64,000 nt of DNA. Source: Agelaius tricolor (Eukaryota; Chordata; Aves; Passeriformes; Icteridae). The position numbers were made by a program, and so were the translations under genes. The DNA is taken from the NCBI GenBank assembly GCA_023055355.1, contig JALJCS010000009.1, forward strand, positions 47,088,501 through 47,152,500, in the 5' to 3' direction. This document shows positions 1 to 10,670 of the stretch, piece by piece (the stretch's first letter is position 1; each line of letters begins with the position of its first letter). Below the pieces are notes generated by a model, which did no database searches, had not been told where the DNA came from, and saw nothing but the letters and a program-made list of their open reading frames with translations.

Positions 1-1035
1 AAGGTAATTAGGCTGGTATTTCAACATTAGCTGGTTACAATACCCAGGTCTCTGAGCAGATATGTGGGGTGATGGGTTTGAAGGGTGCAGGATGAAGTCA
101 TTTCTCAGCAGTGTGCTTTCTGGGGGGGCTAACAGAATTTAGGTTAATGGAAAACATGCCTGTCTTGCACAGTATTTCCACCAGAATTATTGGAGTCTGA
201 ACAAAAACCTTTCCCTATTCTGAAAAACATGTGTAGCTGCAGTAATGTGCTTTTTTTCCCTTTGGTGCGTACACCTATATAACTGAGTATATCCAAGTCA
301 TTATAATCTGTACATGCAGCATCTCACACTATATAAATACATTAAAATGTAGCCATATCTACCTTATGCATTTATAATAAATGCCACTTATTCTTCCAGA
401 ATAATGATTTCTTCACTGCACACTGGATCTTAAACATTAAAATAAAATCTTAACTGAGAATTTTTGTTTTCGACACTTTTATCCATATGTCATTTTTCCT
501 TTAAAGGACCATTTTCTGACTCAGCAAAATCAGTAAAATCCTTTTAAGATCCCACTGCCACTCAAGGAGCGGTTTAGTTTTAATATAGTTTTTTTATGGA
601 ACAGTAGCGGATGAATATGTTTGTGTGCATATAAAGAGGATAAAGAATTATTTTGTTAACCTGCTAGAGCTAATTTTATATGGTTGATGTTCTGTATTAT
701 ATTTAAATCTGGAACTACCTATTTTAAACCATTACTGATTTTGTCTGATCAGTGTCCCAAATGTTGCCATTTCATGTGGCCAGATCATATTATACTGCAA
801 TTTCTAAATTGTGCACACTTAAAAATTCTGCCAAAGTATGCAATTTAGTACACAGAAATTAATGGTTGAGGAAAAATATATGTAACAGTTAGCATATTGC
901 ATGTCATTGCTATAGATTTTATACTTGAATATTTTGGCAGAAGCAACTAGAGGGAGACCAAAATGACACCTATTGAGCAGGAATGAATTCCAAAGTCTCT
1001 GTGTTGTTATTACATGTTATTTAAACTGAAATAGA
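1..1035. other. Unique AT-rich DNA, no gene seen
   Basis: AT-rich single-copy-looking sequence with scattered TATA- and TTTAAA-like strings and no open frame of note on either strand. No repeat family, splice-bounded exon or RNA gene was recognised. Confidence 0.6.
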
Positions 1036-1225
1036 GTAGGTTTAGATGGGATATTGGGAAGGAATTGTTCCCTGTGAGGGTGGAGAGGCCCTGGCACAGG
1101 TTCCCAGAGAAGCTGTGGCTGCCCCTGGATCCCTGGAAGTGTCCAAGGCCAGGCTGGATGGGGCTTGGAGGAACCTGGTGTAGTGGAAGGTGTCCCTGCC
1201 CATGGCAGGGGTGAAATGAAATTAC
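1036..1225 (+). mobile_element. CR1 LINE 3'-end fragment
   Basis: A 5'-truncated copy of the 3' portion of CR1, the avian non-LTR retrotransposon that inserts by target-primed reverse transcription. In sense orientation the typical block order is visible: GATATTGGGAAG, then CTGTGAGGGTGGAGAGGCCC, CCAGAGAAGCTGTGGCTGCC, TCCCTGGAAGTGTCCAAGGC, and GGTGTCCCTGCCCATGGCAG. The copy decays just after CATGGCAGGGG and lacks the terminal ATTCTATG-type tail, so both ends are missing. Open frames crossing it on the minus strand are artefacts of the repeat. It is a close match to the copy at 63789, but retains 34 bp that the other copy has lost. Confidence 0.92.
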
Positions 1226-4200
1226 TTTTATTTTGGGGCTGTTTAGACCCCATTCAAATAGTACCCCTTTGAAATCCATCCCCATTTTACCCATGTCGTT
1301 TTTATTTAGTCTCATCAAAAGAGAGAACCAAAACACAGCAGCATAACTTTATCCCCGTATTTGGAGGCAAAATATCTGTATCTAGTTGAGGGTAGAATCA
1401 GGATTTGTCCATATGCTGGGCATTTTTAATTCATTTTGGTCAGAAAAACTATCCTGGAAAGGTTGGAGGCCACTAAGGCTCAGCCATAAGCCACATTCCT
1501 CTTTCTATGCATGTATGCATTTGTGGTGTATAATTTTAAAAAATGATTGTGTTTTATTCAAGCAGAAGCTAATCCATGTAGCAGTGTAACAGGGAGCCAT
1601 CAGAAAAAAAAATAAAAAGGAAAAAAAAAGCTGTGTTCTGAGGTTGAAAGGGAATAAGTGGTTGGTGTGTTTAAAACAAAGACTCATTTTCTCACTGCAC
1701 GCTCTTGCACAAGTGCCAGTGACCACAATTGAAAACTCCTTGCCTGGGTGATGTAACAATGCTGGTCTGAGCCCACTGCTCTGATGTTTTCTCCTTATAG
1801 AGGTCAATCACAGTTGCTCTGTTTCTGTGGCTTTTCTTCAGGGCAGCCTGACTCCTTGCTGAGCACTGTGACCCAGTGTCACCATCATTGTCATGATGGT
1901 CTCCTAAAGTACTGGCTCCAGTGCCCTTTGAGACACCCTAAACAGGACCAGGGTATGGCTGCTGGACCCTGCAGCAGAACTGAATCCTGTTGTTTTTATT
2001 ACAGTTTCTAATATTTTTCTTAATTTGCTTAACCAGAAAACCTAACTCATGCTCAGAGCTAATAGAGTAATATATGTATTTATATATAAAAACCCCTCTG
2101 TGTATATATGTCTGTGTCTGCAGTTACCTTTCAAGTTTCAGCGTTGTGCTGGGTTTGGCTGGGACAGAGTAAATTATTTTTAAATGGGAAATGAGAAGAA
2201 CCAAGTGCAGTGTGGTGATGCAAGAAGAAAAGGAGACAGGGAAGCACCTGGCTTGTACAGGGGACATCTGTTTTTACTGGGTTTTACACAGTAGGGAGGG
2301 GAGGCAGAAATAATTTCACACAAGAAGACAAAGAATTGACAGAATTTTATCTGGATATGGAGGAAGGAAGAAAAAAGAGAGAGAAGCCTAAAGCATGAAC
2401 AATTTCTAAATATGAAGACCTGAATTTTTGAGTAACTAAATAACTGCCATTTTATTGAAACCAGATTTTGTGCCCTGTGTCCCACCTCCCTGGTACCCTG
2501 GTGGCCATTTCCCTTGCCAGACTGACATGTGTGACCATGTATTTCATTCCCTTTCTAAAGGGTTTTTGATTTCTTTCCAGATGGTCCAAGCCCTAGTGGA
2601 CCAAAGTGCATTCAGCCATTGTGGCACAGAGTTTTGGTACCAGTGTAACTGGAACATTTTTGTGTTAAAAAACTTATTTTGGGTAAGAACTATGATCAGA
2701 AAAGAAGATCAGGAGGGGTCAGAAGACCATTTCACTGTATTTTAATTTGGGATCATTTTGCCTGGGACAAATTCAGTGCATGCCCTCTGAGGGCATTGCA
2801 CATGCTTATAATGGGTCTGAATTTAGCCTAATTGGCACCAGGCACTTGGCACCATCAGGAGACAGCACTTCTGGGAATCTAATTACAGCAGCAGAATGTC
2901 AGAGCTCCCAAAACTGGAACAGCATCTTCCAGGGCAATAACATTAACAGCCCCAAAACTCCTGTTCATCCATATTATTCGTCTGTGAGGGAGGAACAGCA
3001 GTAGGTACAAGGATGTGTTTATCACTCATGACAAATATCTGCCCCTTAGGACAGGCTCAAAATGGAACTGGGCATTTGCAAAAACATCTGGGACTAAGAA
3101 TTTTCAGGATAATTTCTAGGCCCAGCTAGAAGAAGTGACAGAATTTCCATGGGGTTTGGTGCATCTGGAATGCTCTCAGGTGGTGTCAGGCTGTTTGTGA
3201 TGGCCCTGGAAGCTGTCCCTGAAGAGACGCTGCGTGGGACAGACAAGGCTGTAATGTTCTGAGTGGAGAACCTTGGGACAGGAGAAGCTTTGGGATGAAA
3301 AACAGCAACCTTATTAAGCAGGGAATTTCCCTTCTCAGCAGAGGGCAGCTGGCATGGAACTTGTCTGAAGTATCCTAGAAATGGGCAAGTACTGGTTTCC
3401 TGTCCCAGCCCCACAGAATGTCAAACCCCTCTTTCTCTGCTTTTTGCATAATATAAACAATAAAGTGATAGATAATAATTTTTCTCCTTTCTCCTCTTGC
3501 CTCATTTTTTCATTTGGGCAGTCACAAAGTCCCTCTGTTCTTACATGAACAGATTGTTTCTTTCTCTGTTCCTGTCTCTTTTGGTCTGCATTAAAAATGT
3601 GTCTTCCTGAAAATAGAAGCCTTTGCTTGCACATTGGCTGTGCTCTCTGTATTTTGAATTGCTCATCCTTTACCCCTGACTTGGCCTATTGGAGATGCAA
3701 TCAACAAATCACAGTATTTCCAGTCGTTTTTCTTGCAGAGCTAATCTGGGAATAGTTCTTTCCAAACAGAATGTCTGGGACCTGCTGCTGAATTATTTCC
3801 TCTCCCTTTTATCACCTCCATAAGCAAATAAAACAAGGGTAGGAACAGAAGGGTCCTGCAGCAAAATTAACTTAAAAATTAGCTGTAGTATTCTCTGATG
3901 AGAGGATCAATTGTAAGAGAGATGCTGTATTTCTCTTCTCTGCAGGATAATTAAAACTGATTAACAAGTGGTTGGTTTTCCTGTTTTCCATGCAGAACTA
4001 CATTCAAAATTTGAAATAGATGCTGCTACTCCTCAACAGTACCTGTTAATTTAGCACAAATTGTCTCATTGAATCCATTTTAGTCCATTTTGCAGTTCTA
4101 AAATTGCAAAAAGGAATAATTTATGAGAGCACTGACAACAATCTGTGTTAGATGGAGTCAAGGAGGATAATAAAGACTGTATCTATGGAAAAAAAGGGCC

Positions 4201-4719
4201 ATTCTGGGAAAAATTGCCAGACTTGACTCATTCTAAGCACAAAAGGTTGGAAAAGATATGAAAATTCAAGTAGGGAAAACAAAGAGAGGAAATGACTTTG
4301 CAGGACAGTAGCCAGTGAGTTATTTGGTTCTTTGTAGGACTGAAATACAAAGCAGCTTTAGTTATGGGACTTGGAGAAGACTGAGGCTTAATTTTCAGAC
4401 ATAACTACCTAAATCCATCAGATGTACTTCAGGCTTAAACTCCTTTATTTTTAAGCTTTCTGCTTTTTTCCCCAGATATCTATAAATCTTGGGGTATTTA
4501 ATCAAGACATATTATAGCTCTGTGAAAAGTTATATTCTCAATAATGTTTTGATGTTTGCTTTCAAGTTCAAGTTTGATATGTGGTAATGGGCTGAAAAAA
4601 GGTATTTTTGCATACGAGAGACAAACAGATACATAGAAAAGTGTGGCTGAGTTTTTGGGGTTTTTTTTCCCCCCAGTATTTCAAAGCCAGTGACAATAGC
4701 CTGACTATTAATGGGATGG
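1226..4719. other. Unique DNA, no supported gene
   Basis: Mixed AT-rich and moderate-GC sequence. Several open frames of 85-106 codons occur (for example plus 2747-3004 and minus 3094-3414), but none shows a recognisable domain or convincing splice-site pair. A strong polypyrimidine-AG string (eight T, six C, then AG) ends at 4676 and would score as a splice acceptor, but no coding frame with a donor follows. A 35-bp string at 2145-2181 resembles an LTR start but is too short to call. Confidence 0.5.
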
Positions 4720-4794
4720 AAAAAAAAAGGAAAGGGAAAGGGAAAGGGAAAGGGAAAGGGAAAGGGAAAGGGAAAGGGAAAGGGAAAAGGAAGG
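4720..4794 (+). repeat. (AAAGGG)n hexamer microsatellite
   Basis: Nine GGG triplets occur at an exact 6-base period from 4734 to 4784, preceded by an A run from 4719. The pure purine strand reads as GGGAAA repeats. It translates as a Lys/Gly-rich artefact in two frames. The spacing G3-N3-G3-N3-G3-N3-G3 fits the standard G-quadruplex rule, and the all-purine tract could also form triplex DNA. Confidence 0.97.
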
Positions 4795-6107
4795 CGTAAG
4801 AGCGTTCTGGACTCTTGTGTACCTCAAATAGAAATTAAGGGGAGAAAATTAAAAAAATATTGTTTGAAGATCAGGTCTCTTAGAAAACAACCAAGATAGA
4901 AACACAGGCCTTGTGAAGGCCATGACATTTTCTGGCCCAGGCTAATGTTTGGTGTTCACCATGGAGATAATTTAACAGGGAGGATTATCTGGTGTCTTCA
5001 GCTGGACACCTTGGGGCAGACACTCAGGGAGAAGGAACAAAACTGAATCCCAGGTCATGCTCCAGCTGGGAAAGTACAAAAGAAATCAAGAGACAGCAGT
5101 CAGGTCCTTGGCTCATGATTTAGTTACAATATTTTGCTGCTACTGGCAGCTCTGGTGGCTTTTCTCTGCATCCAGCAGTCTCTTAGAACTGCAAATGCTC
5201 ATGACACCATTCAACATAATTTAGGCCCAGAGATAGAACCCCTCTGCTGCCTCTCTGCCATGGGCAGTGGAGAATGATGACTGATAGCATCATGAGGGTG
5301 TTTTTCTCATGCCCTACTTAATATTTGCTTCTCCCATAATTTCAACTTCTTCCTTCAGGATTTTGCCTTTATTCTGTGTGATTTTTAGTTGATTATGGAA
5401 TAAAGGGCAAACATCTACCCGTCCCACAGAATCACTGCTGTATTTTCCAAAACAGGCTCAGAAGATGTGACATTTTCATTTGCGCAAATCAGTATTTATG
5501 GACACTGCAGGTAATTATTAATTATTTAAAACTGCATTATTAATTAGGTGTTTCCAATGCAAAATACAGAACAAACCTTTAGTGCTGGAATGGGCACCTA
5601 GAAAAGTATGATTGTGAGTTTACAAAAACACAGAAATAGTTCAGAGATTCTCTGGTTCATGACCAGGTTTGAATCTAGAAATAGGTGATAAGGATTGAGT
5701 GAACTGAGAATGGTTATCCATAAACATAACAATATTCTTACTCTAACCTGGCAACATAAATTGAAATATATAGGTAGCTATTGAAACCCTTCATGCTAGC
5801 ATGAACTTCCTTCAACAAGATCTTTACTGGTCCCTTCAGCTGGGAATTTTGGTGGGGGAAAAATCTGATGAATTTGCATCAAACTTGCCAGGCTCTGTGT
5901 AAGCACCAGGAGGAAGTAGCAGTACTTTGCAAATGCAAACTGTATCTGTCAATGCCACTTGAGCTTTCCTTCAGCTCTTGAGAAGTTTGCTAACAGGCTG
6001 CTGATTAATGTGATGGGCACTTAATTACTGAATGCCTATTTCTAACCCTTGCAATAATTAACATTAACAAGAGTGCTGTTGACAAGGAGGGTAATTTGCA
6101 GCCAGAG
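4795..6107. other. Unique DNA with CNE-like motif clusters
   Basis: No coding region was found. Two stretches, about 5470-5560 and 5900-6080, have dense homeodomain-like TAATTA, octamer-like and C/EBP-like motifs in otherwise low-CpG DNA, the texture often seen in vertebrate conserved non-coding elements. Conservation itself cannot be tested here. Confidence 0.4.
5478..5546. promoter_or_regulatory. C/EBP-type palindrome plus three TAATTA motifs
   Basis: ATTTGCGCAAAT at 5478-5489 is a perfect 12-bp palindrome containing TTGCGCAA, the optimal C/EBP dimer site. Three TAATTA homeodomain core sites follow at 5512, 5519 and 5541. The motifs are directly visible. That they act as an enhancer is inference, since short AT-rich motifs also arise by chance. 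Confidence 0.25.
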
Positions 6108-6518
6108 TGTGATGGTTTGACTGAGCTTGGCACCAGGCTGTGGGAGTCAGAGAACACCTGAATTCACAGTCCTGCTCTGTGAATCATTTGGTCTTAGGCT
6201 TGGCTGGCCTCTGGTTTATTGCCCAAAACAGAATTGCCAGCTGTGGGAAGCAGTGGCAGACTGATCCCAGCAGAGGATTGCTGGGCAGCTCCTTCACTCT
6301 CCTTTGCCTGGGGCTGTTGTCTCCCTAGGAAAGGGTTTCCTTTCTTCATTTACACCAGGCCACCAGTTTGTGAGCCCATCAGAAGGCACAGAGAACATCT
6401 GACCCTCCCAGGGAATCTTGCTGCATGAGGGGTTCTTTGTACCCTTCAATAAAAGATGTGCAGACCTGAAGGGCTCTTTTGCTCCTCTTTTGCTTCTCTG
6501 ATTCCTGGGCACAATCCA
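6108..6518 (+). mobile_element. Solo LTR-like element (endogenous retrovirus)
   Basis: The block starts TGTGATGGTTTGAC, a beginning shared by several passerine LTR families, and ends in CA after a U5-like stretch rich in CTTTTGCTCCTCTTTTGCTT. A polyadenylation signal AATAAA lies at 6448-6453, about 70 bp before the end, the usual R/U5 layout. Flanking CAGAG (6103-6107) and CAGGG (6519-6523) match at 4 of 5 bases and may be a decayed 5-bp target-site duplication, which would suit an ERVL-type element. No gag, pol or env sequence adjoins it, so it is most simply a solo LTR left by recombination. The family was not assigned, and the exact 3' border could shift by a few bases. Confidence 0.55.
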
Positions 6519-7668
6519 CAGGGATGAATTCAGAGCACCATGATGCTCCCATGATCACTGCAATTTTCTACACATGAGCTGCTGGGACAGCTCATTTTGG
6601 GAAAGCTGTGGGACACAACATGAGAAGGAGCCACCTCCTTGTCATTTTTTGCCAGGCTCTGTCCACTCACCTCAATAACTCACTTCAACATCCATGATTT
6701 CTGCAGGTATTGGATGAAAAGGGGGTGGCTCAGCTCTCATGTTGCTGTGGCTCAGCTCCCAGTTCTCCTCCAAGTTCCTTGGCCAAGATACAGCCCTGGG
6801 TCAGGGGTACCCTGGGTGTCCCTCAGCTGCCTGAGCTGCAGCATGGATGCATTAACCCTGCCTCATCCCTCAGGCTAAGGCTGAGGATTCACCTCAGGTT
6901 AGGATCTGCTTCATCCTTTTTGGGATTATTACTCAATTCCCACATTTTCAACTCATTTTGGTTGTAGTTTTCCCTGAGATCACCAGCTCTGTGTTGGCTT
7001 CTGGCTGCTCTCATTCATATCACAGGATCTGACATTAGCCATGTGTTCTATAGCCGCATGATAACTAAATTAATTCAGTTTATCCACAATAATAAAGCAA
7101 TGTTTTCCTAAAACTTAATGAGATAAAGCATGGGAAAAAACCTTATATTTTTATACATCTTGTCTTTTTTACTATTGCAAATAATGGAAATTAATTAAAC
7201 AAATCTGATTAAGTTATTGATAAAAGCTCACAATATTTGATAAAACTCTCCTGGAAGAATAACATTTTACATTATTCAATGTATATCCATTATACTGAAA
7301 TACAACCCTAGGAAAAATATGTACGTGACACAGAGAAGTACTGTGACAACAACATATGGGATTGCTGATAGCTGATTAATTGATTTGCTTAAATAATGAG
7401 GATATTAATACAAATTTTTATATATAGGGTTATTCAGAGTTTTTTGCCAAAAGGTATCAGGAATTAACAATGCAAAAAAATAATAATTCCAGATGAAAAA
7501 GAGACATTTCATAAGAAATGTGTTGCTGGTTCACCTCATTGTATTTCTGACTCATTGACTCACCTATTGTAGTTGTTGTTGTACATACAAGCCAAATGTA
7601 TGATAGCATTAAATTTAATGATAGGATCTCACAGGTAAATAAAATAGCACTGTGCTCTTTCTTGCTGG

Positions 7669-7673
<5 letters not shown>
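6519..7673. other. Unique DNA, GC shift from mid to very AT-rich
   Basis: From 6519 to about 6980 the sequence is of moderate GC. From about 7020 to 7670 it is very AT-rich. Open frames of 70-85 codons at 6639-6967 overlap in different frames and show no domain. No repeat family was recognised. Confidence 0.5.
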
Positions 7674-7753
<80 letters not shown>

Positions 7754-7756
7754 ATG
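7674..7756. repeat. (TA)n microsatellite with central palindrome
   Basis: TA dinucleotides run from 7674 to 7714, are interrupted by CACATATATGTG, and continue to 7755 with one TG interruption. The block is a near-perfect inverted repeat centred at 7720/7721. Apparent Tyr/Ile-rich open frames on both strands are artefacts. Confidence 0.97.
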
Positions 7757-7802
7757 GGTGTTTTTTGGGGTTTTGGTGGTTTGTTGGTTGGTTGGTTTTT
7801 TT
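7757..7802. repeat. G/T-rich low-complexity tract
   Basis: G/T-only sequence follows the TA repeat directly, including GGTTGGTTGGTT at its right end. It resembles the longer G/T tract at 10475-10670. Confidence 0.85.
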
Positions 7803-8959
7803 ATCCATAAACATGTCAAGTTCTTTTAAGGGGTCATGGAGCTGGTGCAATGGTGGGCAGATTTCTGAGGCACCTTGCAGGCTGCCAGGTGGCCTTAAAA
7901 GGGAACATGCAAACCTTCCTGGGAGCAGAGGGTAGAGAGTGATGCAAATCAGAAATCTCCTGATCTACTACCTGGGAGCAAAATACCTGCAATGGGACAG
8001 GAAAAACTGTCCATAAAGCCTTCTGATTTCCATTCCATATCCCAAAGACAATTTGAATTTCCTCTGTTTGAAAAGTAAAGTATTCCAGTCTTCTTGGCTA
8101 TTTTGAGTTTTAGTGTCTGGGTTTCTTTGAGGAGTTTGTTATAAAAGCAAGGTCTAAGCACATCCATCACAAGGTTATGGCTGAGTCCCTGGGCCATTAC
8201 CTCACCTTCCCTTCCCCTACAGGAGTCATCCAGAGGGAGACCTTTGAAGGTGCAGATGTCCTTTGAGATCCTGGCTCTCACCAGTGCTCTTTGGATTGAA
8301 AATCTGCTTTTTGTATCTGAAGGAACCACCTGAAAAATGTCTGCTTGTGTTGCAGTGCTTCGAGCCAAGCCAATGGCCTTGCTCTGACATTTAGTGCCCT
8401 TTTAACACAATATTTTAACCTTGATTTCTATGGCACTGGGTACAGAACTCTGCAGCTGAAAACCTAAGGAGTTTCCTGGCTGTGAAGATAAACTCAGTGT
8501 ATGACACACAGTTTGGAAGTAGGAACACTCCAGATCTTGTTTGTTCAATCTGACTGAACCCAGTCCCATTGACTCAACAATTTCCCAACCTTGTGTTACC
8601 TTTGCTTTGCAGAAATTAAAGGGAATTTCTGTCTTGGCTGTGAGATGGGGATTTTCAGTGTCATTTTGCAGGTGAGGAACTGAAGCACTGGAAGACCTGT
8701 TCAAGTATTTACAAAATCTACTGCCACGATAAAACCGAATTTAATTATCCCAGTTCAGTCCCTGAATTAAATTTTTTTTCTATGATTTTCTCTGCTTAAA
8801 AAAGAAAGCGTTTTGTTGATATATTTTTAACTGAAGATAGATTTATTTTAATAACTGACAGGTTTTGGTTTTTATGATTTCAACACTTTATGTCAAGTAC
8901 AAACGATACCTGCACAAATGTACTGTCCAAACCCAGCAGACAGACCCAGATAAATATGT
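7803..8959. other. Unique DNA, no supported gene
   Basis: A minus-strand frame of 139 codons (7949-8368) and one of 100 codons (8402-8704) are open. The longer begins at TTG, and neither has a recognisable domain, so both are treated as chance openings. No repeat family was recognised. Confidence 0.5.
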
Positions 8960-9165
8960 GTGATCTCACCTGAGAGGGGCAGAAGGGCAGAATCCCCTCA
9001 TCCCTGCTGCCCATGAGGCTTTGGGTGCAGCACAGGGGGGATTCTGGGCTGGGGCTTGTGCAGCTCTCACCCAGCAGCACCCCCAAATCCTTCTCTCCAG
9101 GGCTGCTCTGGATCTGTTCATCCTCAGCCTGGGGATTGCCCCAATCCAGGTGCAGCATCTTTCAC
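8960..9165 (-). mobile_element. CR1 LINE ORF2 fragment, antisense
   Basis: On the minus strand the translation reads MLHLDWGNPQAEDEQ and then SSPGEKDLGVLL, which matches the conserved C-terminal part of the CR1 ORF2 reverse-transcriptase domain (consensus pattern VLHLG-GNP then SSPEEKDLGVLVD). Downstream the frame decays within about 30 residues. The copy holds neither the 5' endonuclease region nor the 3' untranslated tail, so it is an internal fragment and inactive. Confidence 0.85.
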
Positions 9166-10474
9166 TTATTAAGACATCCTGCTCTGCTGACTGGATGTCT
9201 GTGTCCCCATTTTACACACCTCTGGAGATAAAACATGAGCTGACAACATCTGCTTTATATGTTCAGTTTTGGGCACTGCTATCAGCAGCTTGTTTCATTT
9301 GGAGGCACAATCACACATATTTTTTTCCATTTAATGGACTTGCATGACCTTTTAACTGAAATTCCCTTTGAACTGGGATTCCTGTCCTCTCCAGTGCTGC
9401 TGTTCAGGTCCCTGCCAAGGAACTGGACAGGGTTTCTTGCCTTTCAGTCCCCTTAGTTTCTGTGTCTGGAACTAATGCTCATGAATTTGTCCAAGCCCTC
9501 TTAGAATCTGCTGATTGTAATTCAGTTTCCTGAGGCAGTAATTCCCAGAGCTTTACTGTGTGCTGTGTAAAACAGATTTTTAAATCTATTTAAATATCCT
9601 ACTAGATTTGTCAGGAGAATTCTAGTTTTTGGATTTGGTTAATAATCTTTGTGTTCATTTCCATTTGTCTCTTTTGAGGTGGAATGGGAATATTTGATCT
9701 GATTGTTTAAATCTGAAAGGATCTAAAAGACAATAACTTTTCTTCCTTCCCTCCTGAGCTATGTCTCAAAATATGTGCTGTGCATTACAGTGCCTGATAA
9801 ACGTGGAAAGAAGCAAAAATATATTTTAAAGAGGTATCTTTCTGTTTGTTGCTTCTGTGCATGATAATGAATATTGATTCTGAAATCACAGCAGAAAAAA
9901 GGATTTTCTTCTGACAATCATCCAGACAGATTGTGATGTGAACAAGTGAGAGATTTGATTTCATTGTGTTCAGCTGTGGTAAAAAAATGGTAATATAATG
10001 TTAGAATAAATATAATGTTAGAATATGACTGTACAGAGAAAAAAAGTCTTACACATGTTAAGTGTCTTCAAGCTATTTATGATTTTTCTTTTTCAGTGCC
10101 ATAATTCACCTATGACTTAAATATTATGCAGCCAGTGACTCTGGAAATGCTTTTTATGCTGTTTAGAGCCCTTTTCACATTGTTTTGAGAGCTAAAGATT
10201 AGAAAAACAGAAATTAATGAATCAAGTAAGATACTTAGCTACAATGTGAATATTTGTGTAAATAAAATCTCAGTGCAATTGACACTGTTTTGCCAGCTTC
10301 ACATTTAGATGTCCAGGACGGCTATTTCAAGAATATATTTAAATTTTTATTCCATTTTCCATGGTTACTGAAGCTTAAAGCTCAAATATTATTAGCATTA
10401 TCTAGGAAAACAGTTAGGGTTACTTAAAATTAATAACATGTAACAAGTCATTTGTCAAATAACCAAAATATTTG
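9166..10474. other. Unique AT-rich DNA, no gene seen
   Basis: The two overlapping plus-strand frames at 9021-9347 and 9013-9231 begin inside the antisense CR1 fragment and are not genes. The remainder is AT-rich with short repeats such as a near-duplicated ATAATGTTAGAATA at about 9992-10025. No RNA gene or exon was recognised. Confidence 0.5.
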
Positions 10475-10670
10475 AGTTTGGTTTTGTTTGTTTTGGGAGT
10501 TTTGTTTGTATTGGGGTTGCTTTGTTTTGTTTTGGTGTTTTTTGGATTTTGTTTCTTTTCTTTGTTTGTTTTGGCTTTTTTTTTTTTTTTGGTTGGTTGG
10601 TTGGTTTAGTTTGGTTTGGTTAATTTTGGTTTTGGGGGGTTTTTTGGGGCATTTTGGGGATTTTTTTTGG
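10475..10670. repeat. T/G-rich low-complexity tract (TTTTG)n
   Basis: Nearly pure T/G sequence of about 195 bp. It contains (TTTTG)n, a run of 15 T (10576-10590), four GGTT units, and several GGGG runs near the right end. It is translated into meaningless Phe/Trp/Leu or Lys/Gln/Asn strings on the two strands. Confidence 0.93.

Noticed and set aside
1010..1336. 108- and 78-codon minus-strand frames
   Set aside because: They cross a sense-oriented CR1 3' untranslated region and are not coding.
2145..2181. TGTGCTGGGTTTGGCTGGGACAG-like string resembling the start of an avian LTR
   Set aside because: Only about 35 bp matches the pattern I know. No polyadenylation signal, matching end or target-site duplication follows, so it is too short to annotate.
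4608..4899. Lys/Gly repeat proteins in two plus-strand frames
   Set aside because: They are translations of the (AAAGGG)n microsatellite.
7457..7829. Tyr/Ile-rich frames on both strands
   Set aside because: They are translations of the TA microsatellite.
7949..8368. 139-codon minus-strand frame
   Set aside because: Starts at TTG, has no recognisable family, and no splice sites or polyadenylation signal frame it.
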